Shown one piece after another: positions 1-8,650 of a stretch of DNA of 18,861 bases; position 1 is the stretch's first letter, and each line of letters begins with the position of its first letter. Origin of the DNA: Klebsiella pneumoniae. Its GTDB lineage: Bacteria > Bacteroidota > Bacteroidia > Flavobacteriales > Flavobacteriaceae. A program made the translations under genes and the position numbers. The stretch lies in NCBI GenBank assembly GCA_943325355.2, contig CALPPA020000004.1, forward strand, positions 1 to 18,861, given 5' to 3'. The notes beneath the pieces were generated by a model. That model had not been told where the DNA came from. It searched no databases and saw only the letters and a program-made list of their open reading frames with translations.

Positions 1-2
1 AC

Positions 3-149
3 GAAGACAGAGCTAGAGGCGATCAAAGCCCTTCTAAATCGAAACCCGCTGCAAAAAGAACTTCCAAAAAAGAATTCCCAAAAGGGAATAATAAAATACA
101 AGTGGTAGAAAAAGTAAAATTCAATTTCGGGAAGAATAAAAAATCATAG
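3..149 (+). CDS. C-terminal tail of an unidentified basic protein (partial, 5' end outside window)
   Basis: An open frame enters from the left edge and ends at TAG 147-149, giving 48 visible residues. The tail is rich in Lys, Arg, Ser and Pro with an RARGDQSPSKSKPAAKR-like stretch and ends in KFNFGKNKKS. Low-complexity basic tails like this are common at the ends of flavobacterial RNA-binding proteins such as DEAD-box helicases, RNase R and pseudouridine synthases, but nothing visible separates these options, so no function is assigned. The stop lies 3 nt before the ATG of the next gene, which suggests cotranscription with it. The frame is supported by the absence of stops and by the tight spacing to the downstream start. 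Confidence 0.5.
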   Translation, partial: EDRARGDQSPSKSKPAAKRTSKKEFPKGNNKIQVVEKVKFNFGKNKKS

Positions 150-152
150 GTT

Positions 153-830
153 ATGAAAACGGCCTTGATTATTGGAAGTACGGGATTAATAGGTTCTCAA
201 CTGTTAGAACTTCTTTTAGAAAGTAAAGAATATGCTACAGTTATCACTTTCGTGAAAAGAGATTCAGGCATTCAACATCCCAAATTAAAGCAACACATAA
301 TCGATTTTGACAAACCGGAAGACTATCAAAATTTTGTTGTCGGAGACGATTTCTTTTGTACTATTGGCACAACCATAAAAAATGCTGGAAGTAAAGAGGC
401 ATTCAGAAAAGTAGATTTTGAGTATCCCAAAGCATTTGCAACTATAGCTTTGCAAAATAATGTAAAACAATTCCTGATTATTTCCTCTCTTGGTGCTGAT
501 GCCCATTCTGGGAATTTCTATTTGAAAACCAAAGGAGAAATTCAAGATTTTCTTAAAAATTGTCCTTTCGAAAGTGTTTCTGTATTACAACCTTCCCTAC
601 TATTAGGAGATAGAAAAGAATTTCGCTTAGGCGAGAAAATTGGTACTTTTTTTATGAAACTTTTTTCGTTTTTACTCATTGGAAACTTAAAAAAGTACAA
701 ACCCATAGAAAGTGAAGCTGTAGCAAAAACAATGTTTGCTATTGCTCAAAAAAACTACAAAGGTTTTCAAGTTATAACATCCGACACTATACAAGAAATA
801 GCAAATAAAAAATCCTGTTCGCCTAGGTGA
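153..830 (+). CDS. NAD(P)-binding Rossmann-fold reductase, atypical SDR (HTATIP2/NAD(P)H-binding type)
   Basis: The 225-residue protein starts with a Rossmann nucleotide-binding strand and glycine motif, GSTGLIG at residues 8-14. A Ser-Ser pair at 111-112 and a YLKTK (Y123, K127) match the Ser/Tyr/Lys arrangement of short-chain dehydrogenases. The length and the lack of a C-terminal substrate domain resemble small atypical SDRs often annotated as nucleoside-diphosphate-sugar epimerase or oxidoreductase; the substrate cannot be told from sequence. No signal peptide is seen, so it should be cytoplasmic. The gene begins 3 nt after the preceding stop and is probably translated from the same mRNA. 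The last codons (NKKSCSPR) and the TGA at 828-830 lie inside the hairpin terminator shared with sucC, so the extreme C-terminus may be a recent extension of the reading frame. Confidence 0.85.
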   Translation: MKTALIIGSTGLIGSQLLELLLESKEYATVITFVKRDSGIQHPKLKQHIIDFDKPEDYQNFVVGDDFFCTIGTTIKNAGSKEAFRKVDFEYPKAFATIALQNNVKQFLIISSLGADAHSGNFYLKTKGEIQDFLKNCPFESVSVLQPSLLLGDRKEFRLGEKIGTFFMKLFSFLLIGNLKKYKPIESEAVAKTMFAIAQKNYKGFQVITSDTIQEIANKKSCSPR

Positions 831-842
831 ACAGGATTTTTA
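807..842. terminator. Bidirectional intrinsic terminator between the reductase gene and sucC
   Basis: The stem TCCTGTTC (813-820) pairs perfectly with GAACAGGA (829-836) around an 8-nt loop GCCTAGGT. It is flanked by A6 (807-812) on the left and T5 (837-841) on the right, so it can end transcription in both directions. It serves the two convergent genes. The reductase stop codon (828-830) lies at the loop/stem border. Confidence 0.88.
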
Positions 843-864
843 CTATAAAATTATTTCTCTTTAA

Positions 865-2058
865 TTAAGAAAGTGCTTTTTTAACTTGATCAGCAGCTTC
901 TTGAAATTCAACAGCCGATAATATTGGCATTCCAGAATTATCTATTAATTCTTTTGCAATTTCTGCATTAGTTCCTTGCAAACGAACAATGATTGGCACT
1001 TTGATAGCGTCACCCATATTTTTATAGGCATCAACAACACCTTGAGCAACACGGTCACAACGAACGATTCCACCAAAGATGTTAATTAAAATTGCTTTTA
1101 CATTTGGATCTTTCAAAATGATACGGAACGCTAATTCCACACGTTTTGCATCGGCAGTTCCACCAACATCCAAGAAATTGGCTGGTTCAAAACCAGCATA
1201 TTTTATTAAATCCATCGTTGCCATAGCAAGTCCAGCTCCATTTACCATACAACCTACAGTTCCATCAAGATCTACATAATTCAATCCTGCTTCTTTTGCT
1301 TCTACTTCGATTGGGTTTTCCTCACGAATGTCACGCATTTCGGCTAATTTTGGATGACGATATAATGCATTGTCATCTAAATTTACTTTGGCATCAACCG
1401 CAATAATTTTGTTATCTGAAGTTTTTAAAACTGGATTGATTTCAAACATAGAAGCATCAGAACCAATATATGCTTTGTATAAAGCGTCAATAAACTGAAC
1501 CATTTCTTTGAAAGCATTTCCAGAAAGACCTAAATTAAAGGCAATTCTTCTCGCTTGAAATCCTTGCAATCCAACCGTTGGATCAATTTCTTCGGTAAAA
1601 ATTAAATGAGGAGTGTGTTCTGCAACGTGTTCGATATCCATTCCACCTTCGGTAGAATACATAATCATATTGCGTCCTCTGCTTCTATTCAATAAAACCG
1701 ATACATAAAACTCTGAAGTCTCACTTTCACCAGGATAATAAACATCCTCAGCAATCAATACTTTATGAACTTTTTTACCTTCGGCAGAAGTTTGCGGAGT
1801 AATTAAATTCATTCCGATAATTTGTTCCGCTAATTCTTCAACTTGTTGCAAGTTTTTGGCAAGTTTCACTCCTCCGCCTTTTCCTCGTCCACCTGCGTGA
1901 ACCTGAGCTTTTATAACATGCCATCCTGTTCCAGTTTCGGCAGTCAATTGTTTTGCAACAGCAACAGCTTCTTTTGGGTTGTTCGCCACATAGCCACGTT
2001 GCACTTTTACGCCATAACTAGCTAATATTTGTTTTCCTTGGTATTCGTGTATATCCAT
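865..2058 (-). CDS. sucC: Succinyl-CoA synthetase (ADP-forming) beta subunit
   Basis: The 397-residue protein is full length for the family. It is the ATP-grasp and dimerising subunit of succinyl-CoA ligase, which interconverts succinyl-CoA and succinate with substrate-level formation of ATP in the TCA cycle. The N-terminus [12 protein letters not shown] is the standard SucC start. The nucleotide loop [16 protein letters not shown] is at 54-69, EINPV (metal/phosphate region) at 206-210, the conserved [11 protein letters not shown] at 221-231, [11 protein letters not shown] at 273-283, and [10 protein letters not shown], the subunit-interface phosphate-binding region, at 326-335. It is cytoplasmic. 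The alpha subunit gene sucD is not adjacent: downstream there is a terminator and a convergent gene, so the two subunits are expressed from separate loci here. Confidence 0.97.
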   Translation of the reverse strand: MDIHEYQGKQILASYGVKVQRGYVANNPKEAVAVAKQLTAETGTGWHVIKAQVHAGGRGKGGGVKLAKNLQQVEELAEQIIGMNLITPQTSAEGKKVHKVLIAEDVYYPGESETSEFYVSVLLNRSRGRNMIMYSTEGGMDIEHVAEHTPHLIFTEEIDPTVGLQGFQARRIAFNLGLSGNAFKEMVQFIDALYKAYIGSDASMFEINPVLKTSDNKIIAVDAKVNLDDNALYRHPKLAEMRDIREENPIEVEAKEAGLNYVDLDGTVGCMVNGAGLAMATMDLIKYAGFEPANFLDVGGTADAKRVELAFRIILKDPNVKAILINIFGGIVRCDRVAQGVVDAYKNMGDAIKVPIIVRLQGTNAEIAKELIDNSGMPILSAVEFQEAADQVKKALS

Positions 2059-2107
2059 ATTGAGGTATTTGACAAGATTCTGAGTTTATTCTTGGAAAAA
2101 TGTTGCA

Positions 2108-2115
2108 CAAAAATA
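2108..2115 (-). promoter_or_regulatory. Candidate sucC promoter, Bacteroidota -7 box
   Basis: Read on the minus strand this is TATTTTTG, an exact match to the Bacteroidota sigma-70 -7 consensus TAnnTTTG. It lies about 50 nt before the sucC ATG and would give a 5' leader of roughly 40 nt. No clear -33 TTG sits at the expected 17-23 nt distance, so the call rests on one box. Confidence 0.45.
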
Positions 2116-2266
2116 GAACAATTCATCTTAAAACTAAAATCTTTTTCATAATAAAAATTGAAATCAAATTGGTCGAATACTTTTCTGTTATTATATATAC
2201 TATTTGATTCCTTAAATGGAATAATATGAAGCTTTAAATTATGAAATTGTAAATTTAAAACTACTA

Positions 2267-2353
2267 TATCGATTGCAGAAATAAAGTAAAAGATAAGAAA
2301 AATATCGATTTAATTTCTATTTATAATTTTAACACTTAAATAAATTATCGATT
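2267..2353. repeat. Three direct copies of TATCGATT upstream of gltB
   Basis: The octamer TATCGATT, with palindromic core ATCGAT, occurs at 2267-2274, 2303-2310 and 2346-2353, starts 36 and 43 nt apart. GC-containing octamers are rare in such AT-rich spacers, so three copies within 90 nt is suggestive of a binding site. No known regulator is assigned. Confidence 0.4.
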
Positions 2354-2468
2354 TATCAATTTGAATGTATATGAATGTATTATTGTTAATAATTGAACTT
2401 ATTTCTACTATTACTGTAAAAATAGGATTGTCGAGACGTTTTCAATTCATTATATTTAATGAAATCTA

Positions 2469-2476
2469 TATTTTTG
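2469..2476 (+). promoter_or_regulatory. Candidate gltBD promoter, Bacteroidota -7 box
   Basis: TATTTTTG matches TAnnTTTG exactly and ends 17 nt before the gltB ATG, which would give a short leader of about 10 nt. A -33 TTG at ideal spacing is not evident; the nearest TTG (2428-2430) is too far upstream. This could mean a weak or activator-dependent promoter. Confidence 0.5.
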
Positions 2477-2493
2477 TATAAAAATTAATAAGC

Positions 2494-5400
2494 ATGAAAG
2501 TTAAAGAACAAGGTCTTTATTTGCCAGAATTTGAGCATGACAATTGTGGGGCAGGATTTATTTGCAATTTAAATGGAATTAAGTCAAATGATATTATTCA
2601 CAAAGCACTCGATATCCTAATAAAATTAGAGCATCGTGGTGCTGTGAGCTCTGATGGAAGAACTGGTGATGGAGCCGGAATATTATTTGATATTCCACAT
2701 GATTTTTTTAAAAAAGTATGTGATTTTGAAATTCCAGAACCTATAGAATACGCTGTGGGAATGGTTTTTATGCCAAAAAGTAAAAACCAGACCGCATTTT
2801 GTAAATCTACTTTTGAGGAAGCAATTCGAAATCAAAAACTACAAATTATAGGCTGGAGAGATGTTCCAGTTGATGTTTCAAATTTGGGGAGGATAGCTGC
2901 TGAAAAAGAACCTACAGTAAAACAAGTCTTTGTTGGTAAAAATGGTTTAGAGCTAACAGAACAACAATTTAATGCTAAAATGTTCGCTGCAAGAAAAATT
3001 GCAGAACATAATGTAATAAACTCAAGAATTTCAGAAAGTCATCGTTTCTATTTATCGAGTTTCTCAACAACAACCATAATATATAAAGGTTTATTGATGC
3101 CTGAGGATATTAGTCGTTATTATACTGATTTATTAGATGATGATTTAGTAACTAGATTGGCATTAGTACACCAACGATTTTCTACGAATACATTCCCTTC
3201 GTGGGAATTGGCACAACCCTTCCGATATATGTGTCATAATGGAGAAATCAATACGCTTCGAGGCAACGTTAGCCGAATGAGAGCTCGAGAAGAATTGATG
3301 AAAAGCGATGTTTTTGGTGAAGACATCAAAAAAATGTTCCCTATTATATTAGAAGGAAAATCAGATTCTGCTTCTATGGATATGGTGATTGAATTGTTAT
3401 TGATGACCGGTCGTTCTCTACCTGAGGCTATGATGATGGTGGTTCCTGAAGCTTGGGAAAAACACCAAACCATGTCAGACGATAAAAAAGCATTTTACGA
3501 ATACAACTCCTGTATTATGGAGCCTTGGGATGGACCAGCTTCAATTCCTTTTACAGATGGTAATGTAATTGGCGCTTTATTGGACAGAAACGGACTAAGA
3601 CCATCACGTTATACTTTGACCAAAGGTGGTTTTGTGATTATGTCTTCTGAAATAGGTGTTCTTGACATCAAGCCAGAAGATGTTGTGCAACACGGTCGAT
3701 TGGAACCAGGAAAAATGTTCCTTGTTGATATGAACGAAGGACGAATTATCGAAGATGACGAAATAAAAAATTCAGTGGTAACCAAACGACCTTATAGAAA
3801 ATGGTTAGACGAGAATTTACTGCACCTATCCCAGATTTCTTACACCAATAATGTAATCCCAACAGAAAATGTTGATTTTGGAACACGTCAACGACTCTTT
3901 GGTTATACTATCGAAGATTTAAAAACCATAATCAACCCAATGGGTGCAACTGGTGCAGAAGCCATTAGTTCTATGGGTAATGACACTCCACTGGCTGTTC
4001 TATCAGATCAACCACAATTATTATACAACTATTTCAAACAATTATTTGCTCAAGTTACCAATCCTCCATTAGATGGTATTCGTGAAGAAATTATTACGGA
4101 TATCAGTTTAGCTATTGGTGGCGATTATAATATCTTTGACATTGTTCCAAAGCATTGTAAAAAAATTAAAATACAAAATCCCGTTATTTCAAATGAGGAT
4201 TTAGATAAAATTAGAAACATTGAGCACGCTGATTTCAAATCAGTAACTATTTCTACTTTATATGAAATAAAAAAAGGAGTAAACGGATTAGAACGAGCAC
4301 TAGAAAAATGTGTGGCTGCCACTTTCAAAGCAGTTTCCGAAGGTTGCAATATCGTTATCCTTTCTGATAGAGGAGCTTGTGATAAAATGGCGCCTATTCC
4401 AATGTTACTGGCCTGTTCTTATATTCACCATTCTTTGAATATACTAAAAGTACGTTCGAAATTTGGAATCATCATTGAGTCAGCAGAACCTCGCGAACCA
4501 CATCATTTTGCTTTATTGTTTGGTTACGGAGCAAGTGCGATAAATCCTTATATGGTCAATGAAATCATTTATGATCAAGTAAATCAAGGATTTATTTCGA
4601 ATGTAAATGCAGATTATGCTATCAAAAATTTCAATAAGGCAATTGCAAAAGGGATTCTAAAAATTATGAATAAAATTGGAATCTCTACTTTACATTCCTA
4701 TAGAGCTGCCCAAATTTTTGAAATTTTAGGATTAAACAAAAATTTTACTTCAAAATATTTTCCTTATACACCATCAAGAATTGAAGGAATTGGTTTAATG
4801 GAAATCGAAAAAGAAGTGAAGAAAAGATACCAAAATGCTTTTCCAAAATCAGAAATCGCTAACTTATTACCATTAGAAATTGGTGGCATTTATCGATGGA
4901 GAAGATCAGGAGAAAAGCACATGTTTAATCCAACGACAATTTCAAAATTACAACAAGCCGTAAGATTAAATAGTCCAGAAAGCTATAAAGAGTATGCTGA
5001 TATGGTCAATGACCAAAGCAAAAACTTAATGACTATTCGTGGTTTATTTGAATTTAATAATCTAGATCCAATTTCTATTGATGAAGTGGAACCTTGGACA
5101 GAAATCGTAAAAAAATTCAAAACTGGAGCAATGTCTTATGGTTCTATCAGCTTGGAAGCTCACGAGAATCTTGCTATTGCTATGAATAGAATTGGTGGAA
5201 AAAGCAATTCTGGAGAAGGTGGAGAAGATCCTAAGCGTTTCCAAAAAGAACTCAATGGCGACTCCAAAAATAGTGCTATCAAGCAAGTTGCATCGGGAAG
5301 ATTTGGTGTGTCAATCAATTATTTGACCAATGCCAAAGAGATTCAAATCAAAATGGCTCAAGGTGCAAAACCTGGGGAAGGTGGACAATTACCAGGGGAA

Positions 5401-7011
5401 AAAGTATATCCTTGGATAGCAGAAGTTAGAAATTCAACCCCTTATGTTGGGTTGATATCTCCGCCACCGCATCACGATATTTATTCAATAGAAGATTTAT
5501 CACAATTGATATTTGATTTGAAAAACGCCAATCGTGAAGCTCGTGTCAATGTAAAATTGGTTTCTGAAGTAGGTGTTGGAACTATCGCTGCCGGTGTTGC
5601 CAAAGCTAAAGCAGACGTGATTTTGATTTCAGGTTATGATGGAGGAACAGGAGCTGCACCACTTACATCATTACAACATACAGGTATTCCTTGGGAACTT
5701 GGATTAGCCGAAGCGCAACAAACATTAATCTTGAATGATTTAAGAAGTCGTGTGGTTTTAGAATGTGACGGTCAACTAAAAACAGGGCGTGATGTCGCCA
5801 TTGCAGCTTTACTTGGAGCTGAAGAATTTGGTTTTGCCACTGCACCATTAGTTGCATCAGGCTGTATTATGATGAGAGCTTGCCACTTAAATACTTGTCC
5901 AGTAGGCATAGCGACACAGGATCCAGAATTGAGAAAAAATTTCAAGGGAACACCAGAACACGTCATCAACTTTATGTATTTTATTGCTGAAGAATTGAGA
6001 CAAATTATGGCCCAACTAGGTTTTAGAACACTCAAGGAAATGGTGGGACAATCTCAAAAATTGAACGTCAACAAAGCCATAAAACATTATAAAGCAAGCG
6101 GATTAGATTTATCAACTATTCTATACAAACCAGAAAAAGCAAATGTTGTGCCTAATCATAATACAACAACACAAGACCATGGTTTAGAACACGTACTTGA
6201 CTTTGATATTATAAAAGCGGCCATTCCTTCTATTTATAGAAAAGAAAAAACAAGAGTGACTTTTGACATTAAAAACACAGACCGTTCTGTTGGTGCTATT
6301 TTAAGCAACGAAATTTCAAAAATATATGGCGCTCAAGGATTGCCTGATGACACTATTTTAGTTGATTTTACGGGTTCAGCCGGACAAAGTTTTGGTGCTT
6401 TTGCTACCAATGGTTTGTCTTTTAAAATTCATGGAAACTGTAATGACTATTTAGGAAAAGGACTTTCGGGTGGAAAACTAATCATCAAAGTTCCTCCTAC
6501 AGCCACTTTCAAACCAGAGGACAATATCATCATTGGTAACGTAGCTCTTTATGGCGCTATAACTGGTGAAGCTTATATAAACGGTATAGCTGGAGAACGT
6601 TTTTGTGTTAGAAATTCTGGTGCAACTGCCGTTGTCGAAGGAATTGGTGATCATGGATGTGAATATATGACTGGTGGAACCGTAGTTGTTTTAGGAAAAA
6701 CAGGAAGAAATTTTGCAGCCGGAATGAGTGGTGGAATTGCTTATGTTTTTGACGAGAAAAAACAATTCGAAAATGGGTTATGCAATATGGAAATGGTCGC
6801 ATTGGAAACATTGGAAGACGAAGATTTAACAAAACTAAGACGTTTGATAAGAAATCACTCGATGTATACCAATAGTCCATTGGCTAAAAGAATCCTTGAA
6901 GACTGGGAAAACCAACAGAAACATTTCATCAAAGTAATGCCGACCGATTATAAAAAAGCATTATTGAGAATAGCGAAAGAGAAAGAAATAGAAGAATTAA
7001 TAGCACAATAG
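2494..7011 (+). CDS. gltB: Glutamate synthase (GOGAT) large (alpha) subunit
   Basis: The 1505-residue protein has the usual length for bacterial NADPH-GOGAT alpha subunit. It hydrolyses glutamine, channels ammonia to 2-oxoglutarate and makes two glutamates using electrons delivered by GltD. Order of domains: a short propeptide ending before Cys18 in HDNCGAGF, the N-terminal nucleophile of the class II amidotransferase after processing; a glutaminase domain to about residue 430; a central domain; an FMN-binding synthase domain with GAMSYGSIS and GGKSNSGEGGEDP around 878-915 and PGEGGQLPGEKV after it; the 3Fe-4S cluster cysteines C1124, C1130 and C1135 in CIMMRACHLNTC; and a C-terminal GXGXG beta-helix domain with several GG repeats. 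All expected key residues are present. The stop is 3 nt before gltD, so the two are translationally linked. Confidence 0.98.
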   Translation: MKVKEQGLYLPEFEHDNCGAGFICNLNGIKSNDIIHKALDILIKLEHRGAVSSDGRTGDGAGILFDIPHDFFKKVCDFEIPEPIEYAVGMVFMPKSKNQTAFCKSTFEEAIRNQKLQIIGWRDVPVDVSNLGRIAAEKEPTVKQVFVGKNGLELTEQQFNAKMFAARKIAEHNVINSRISESHRFYLSSFSTTTIIYKGLLMPEDISRYYTDLLDDDLVTRLALVHQRFSTNTFPSWELAQPFRYMCHNGEINTLRGNVSRMRAREELMKSDVFGEDIKKMFPIILEGKSDSASMDMVIELLLMTGRSLPEAMMMVVPEAWEKHQTMSDDKKAFYEYNSCIMEPWDGPASIPFTDGNVIGALLDRNGLRPSRYTLTKGGFVIMSSEIGVLDIKPEDVVQHGRLEPGKMFLVDMNEGRIIEDDEIKNSVVTKRPYRKWLDENLLHLSQISYTNNVIPTENVDFGTRQRLFGYTIEDLKTIINPMGATGAEAISSMGNDTPLAVLSDQPQLLYNYFKQLFAQVTNPPLDGIREEIITDISLAIGGDYNIFDIVPKHCKKIKIQNPVISNEDLDKIRNIEHADFKSVTISTLYEIKKGVNGLERALEKCVAATFKAVSEGCNIVILSDRGACDKMAPIPMLLACSYIHHSLNILKVRSKFGIIIESAEPREPHHFALLFGYGASAINPYMVNEIIYDQVNQGFISNVNADYAIKNFNKAIAKGILKIMNKIGISTLHSYRAAQIFEILGLNKNFTSKYFPYTPSRIEGIGLMEIEKEVKKRYQNAFPKSEIANLLPLEIGGIYRWRRSGEKHMFNPTTISKLQQAVRLNSPESYKEYADMVNDQSKNLMTIRGLFEFNNLDPISIDEVEPWTEIVKKFKTGAMSYGSISLEAHENLAIAMNRIGGKSNSGEGGEDPKRFQKELNGDSKNSAIKQVASGRFGVSINYLTNAKEIQIKMAQGAKPGEGGQLPGEKVYPWIAEVRNSTPYVGLISPPPHHDIYSIEDLSQLIFDLKNANREARVNVKLVSEVGVGTIAAGVAKAKADVILISGYDGGTGAAPLTSLQHTGIPWELGLAEAQQTLILNDLRSRVVLECDGQLKTGRDVAIAALLGAEEFGFATAPLVASGCIMMRACHLNTCPVGIATQDPELRKNFKGTPEHVINFMYFIAEELRQIMAQLGFRTLKEMVGQSQKLNVNKAIKHYKASGLDLSTILYKPEKANVVPNHNTTTQDHGLEHVLDFDIIKAAIPSIYRKEKTRVTFDIKNTDRSVGAILSNEISKIYGAQGLPDDTILVDFTGSAGQSFGAFATNGLSFKIHGNCNDYLGKGLSGGKLIIKVPPTATFKPEDNIIIGNVALYGAITGEAYINGIAGERFCVRNSGATAVVEGIGDHGCEYMTGGTVVVLGKTGRNFAAGMSGGIAYVFDEKKQFENGLCNMEMVALETLEDEDLTKLRRLIRNHSMYTNSPLAKRILEDWENQQKHFIKVMPTDYKKALLRIAKEKEIEELIAQ

Positions 7012-7014
7012 GTT

Positions 7015-8469
7015 ATGGGCAAGATAGGTGGATTTAAAGAATATAGTAGAGCTGACGAAAGTAATTTAGTTGTGCAAGAACGAGTTGCAAATTATAATGA
7101 ATTTACAATTCCGTTAGCAAAAGATAAAATTAAGGAACAAGGGTCAAGATGTATGGATTGCGGAATTCCTTTTTGTCATAGCGCATGCCCTCTAGGAAAT
7201 TTGATTCCTGATTTTAATGATATGGTGCATCAAGAAGAATGGCAAAGTGCATTAGACATTTTGCAATCAACTAATAATTTTCCGGAATTTACCGGTCGGT
7301 TGTGCCCTGCTCCATGTGAAAAATCATGTGTTTTGGGAATTATAAAAGATCCTGTATCTATTGAAAATATTGAAAAAAGTATTATCGAAAGAGGTTTCGC
7401 CGAAGGCTGGATTAAACCACAACCACCAGAAGTTAGAACTGGAAAAACTATTGCAGTTATTGGTTCAGGTCCTGCGGGATTAGCGGCAGCACAACAATTA
7501 AACCGTGCTGGTCATTCCGTAACCGTTTTTGAAAGAGATAATGCCATTGGCGGATTATTGCGTTATGGAATTCCAAATTTCAAATTAGAAAAAGGAATTA
7601 TCGACAGACGTCTTGCCATATTGGAAGCTGAAGGAATTGTTTTTAAAACTAATGTAAACGTAGGAGTTAATTATAGTATTGACGATTTAAATAAATTTGA
7701 TTCTATCGTATTATGTGGTGGCGCAACCGAAAGTAGAAGTTTGCCAACTAAAGGTATTGAAAGTAAAGGTGTAGTTCAAGCGATGACATTTTTGACACAG
7801 CAAACTAAATCTTTATACGGAGAAAAAATTGAGAATCAAATTAAGGCAACTGGCAAAAACGTAATTGTTATTGGTGGTGGAGATACTGGATCTGATTGTG
7901 TAGGTACTTCTAACAGACAAGGTGCAATATCCGTTACCAACTTTGAAATTATGCCAAAACCACCAGTTGGTAGAAGCGAAACTACCCCTTGGCCATTCTG
8001 GCCTTTACAATTAAAAACATCTTCATCTCATGAAGAAGGTTGTAATAGAAATTGGTTAATAAATACTAAAGAGTTTATTGCCAATGAAAAAGGAGAACTT
8101 ACTGGTTTAAAAACTATTGAAGTTTCTTGGAAAATCAAACCGGGGGAAAGACCTGAACTTGTTGAAAAAGAGGGTTCAGAAAAAATCTGGCCTTGTGATT
8201 TAGCCCTTTTAGCTTTAGGTTTTACAGGTCCAGAAAAAACTTTGAGTGAACAATTAGGAATAAAAATTGATGGCAGAAATAATTATTTTGCTACTAATTA
8301 CCAGACTAATGTTCCACACATATTTACAGCTGGAGATATGAGAAGAGGACAATCACTAATCGTTTGGGCAATCTCTGAAGGTCGTGAAGCTGCAAGAGAA
8401 GTAGATAATTATTTGATGGGTTTTACCAATTTACCAACAAAAGGAAACGGCGATTTACCAAGTTTATAG
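7015..8469 (+). CDS. gltD: Glutamate synthase small (beta) subunit
   Basis: The 484-residue flavoprotein passes electrons from NADPH through FAD and 4Fe-4S clusters to GltB. An N-terminal iron-sulfur region holds two cysteine groups: C46, C49, C54, C58 (CMDCGIPFCHSAC) and C97, C101, C105 (CPAPCEKSC). The FAD dinucleotide motif GSGPAG is at 150-155 and the NADPH motif GGGDTGSD at 287-294. Near the end FTAGDMRRGQSLIVWA is the conserved C-terminal FAD contact. It follows gltB with a 3-nt gap and shares its promoter. A strong terminator follows 18 nt after the stop. The same fold occurs in related DPD/NADPH oxidoreductases, but adjacency to gltB settles the assignment. Confidence 0.98.
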   Translation: MGKIGGFKEYSRADESNLVVQERVANYNEFTIPLAKDKIKEQGSRCMDCGIPFCHSACPLGNLIPDFNDMVHQEEWQSALDILQSTNNFPEFTGRLCPAPCEKSCVLGIIKDPVSIENIEKSIIERGFAEGWIKPQPPEVRTGKTIAVIGSGPAGLAAAQQLNRAGHSVTVFERDNAIGGLLRYGIPNFKLEKGIIDRRLAILEAEGIVFKTNVNVGVNYSIDDLNKFDSIVLCGGATESRSLPTKGIESKGVVQAMTFLTQQTKSLYGEKIENQIKATGKNVIVIGGGDTGSDCVGTSNRQGAISVTNFEIMPKPPVGRSETTPWPFWPLQLKTSSSHEEGCNRNWLINTKEFIANEKGELTGLKTIEVSWKIKPGERPELVEKEGSEKIWPCDLALLALGFTGPEKTLSEQLGIKIDGRNNYFATNYQTNVPHIFTAGDMRRGQSLIVWAISEGREAAREVDNYLMGFTNLPTKGNGDLPSL

Positions 8470-8487
8470 TTTTTAAATAAAGTTTTT

Positions 8488-8523
8488 AAAACCCTTGAGA
8501 AAAAAATTTTTCAAGGGTTTTTT
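8488..8523 (+). terminator. Intrinsic terminator of gltBD
   Basis: The stem CCCTTGA (8492-8498) pairs with TCAAGGG (8511-8517), preceded by A4 and followed by T6 (8518-8523). The A/T-rich inner part can extend the helix, leaving a short A-rich loop. It follows the gltD stop by about 20 nt. Confidence 0.9.
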
Positions 8524-8603
8524 GTTATATAAACCTTAAAAAAGCACAACAATTGTTATTATCAAAACATTTTGTTATTTTTTGTTGTTTTTAAGTATTG
8601 CTC

Positions 8604-8634
8604 TTGTAAGTATCAATAAAGAATAATAAATTTG
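8604..8634 (+). promoter_or_regulatory. lysA promoter, TTG-N20-TAAATTTG
   Basis: TTG at 8604-8606 and TAAATTTG at 8627-8634 are separated by 20 nt, within the 17-23 nt known for the Bacteroidota primary sigma factor. The -7 box ends 16 nt before the lysA ATG. This is the most complete promoter in the window. A perfect 10-bp palindrome AACAATTGTT (8548-8557) lies about 47 nt upstream. Confidence 0.7.
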
Positions 8635-8650
8635 CTGAAAATATATCACA

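Larger units (their letters stand above)
2059..2493. other. 435-nt divergent intergenic region, sucC/gltB
   Basis: This AT-rich spacer between two divergent metabolic genes has no convincing coding frame or RNA gene. It contains the candidate sucC and gltB promoters, three copies of TATCGATT (2267-2274, 2303-2310, 2346-2353) and a 10-nt-period tandem repeat TGAATGTAT (2362-2370 and 2372-2380). It is long for a simple double promoter, so transcriptional regulation of gltBD is a reasonable inference. Confidence 0.6.

Noticed and set aside
5062..6035. Several minus-strand open frames inside gltB
   Set aside because: They lie opposite a fully conserved GltB frame with all catalytic motifs, have no promoter or family features, and are composition shadows.
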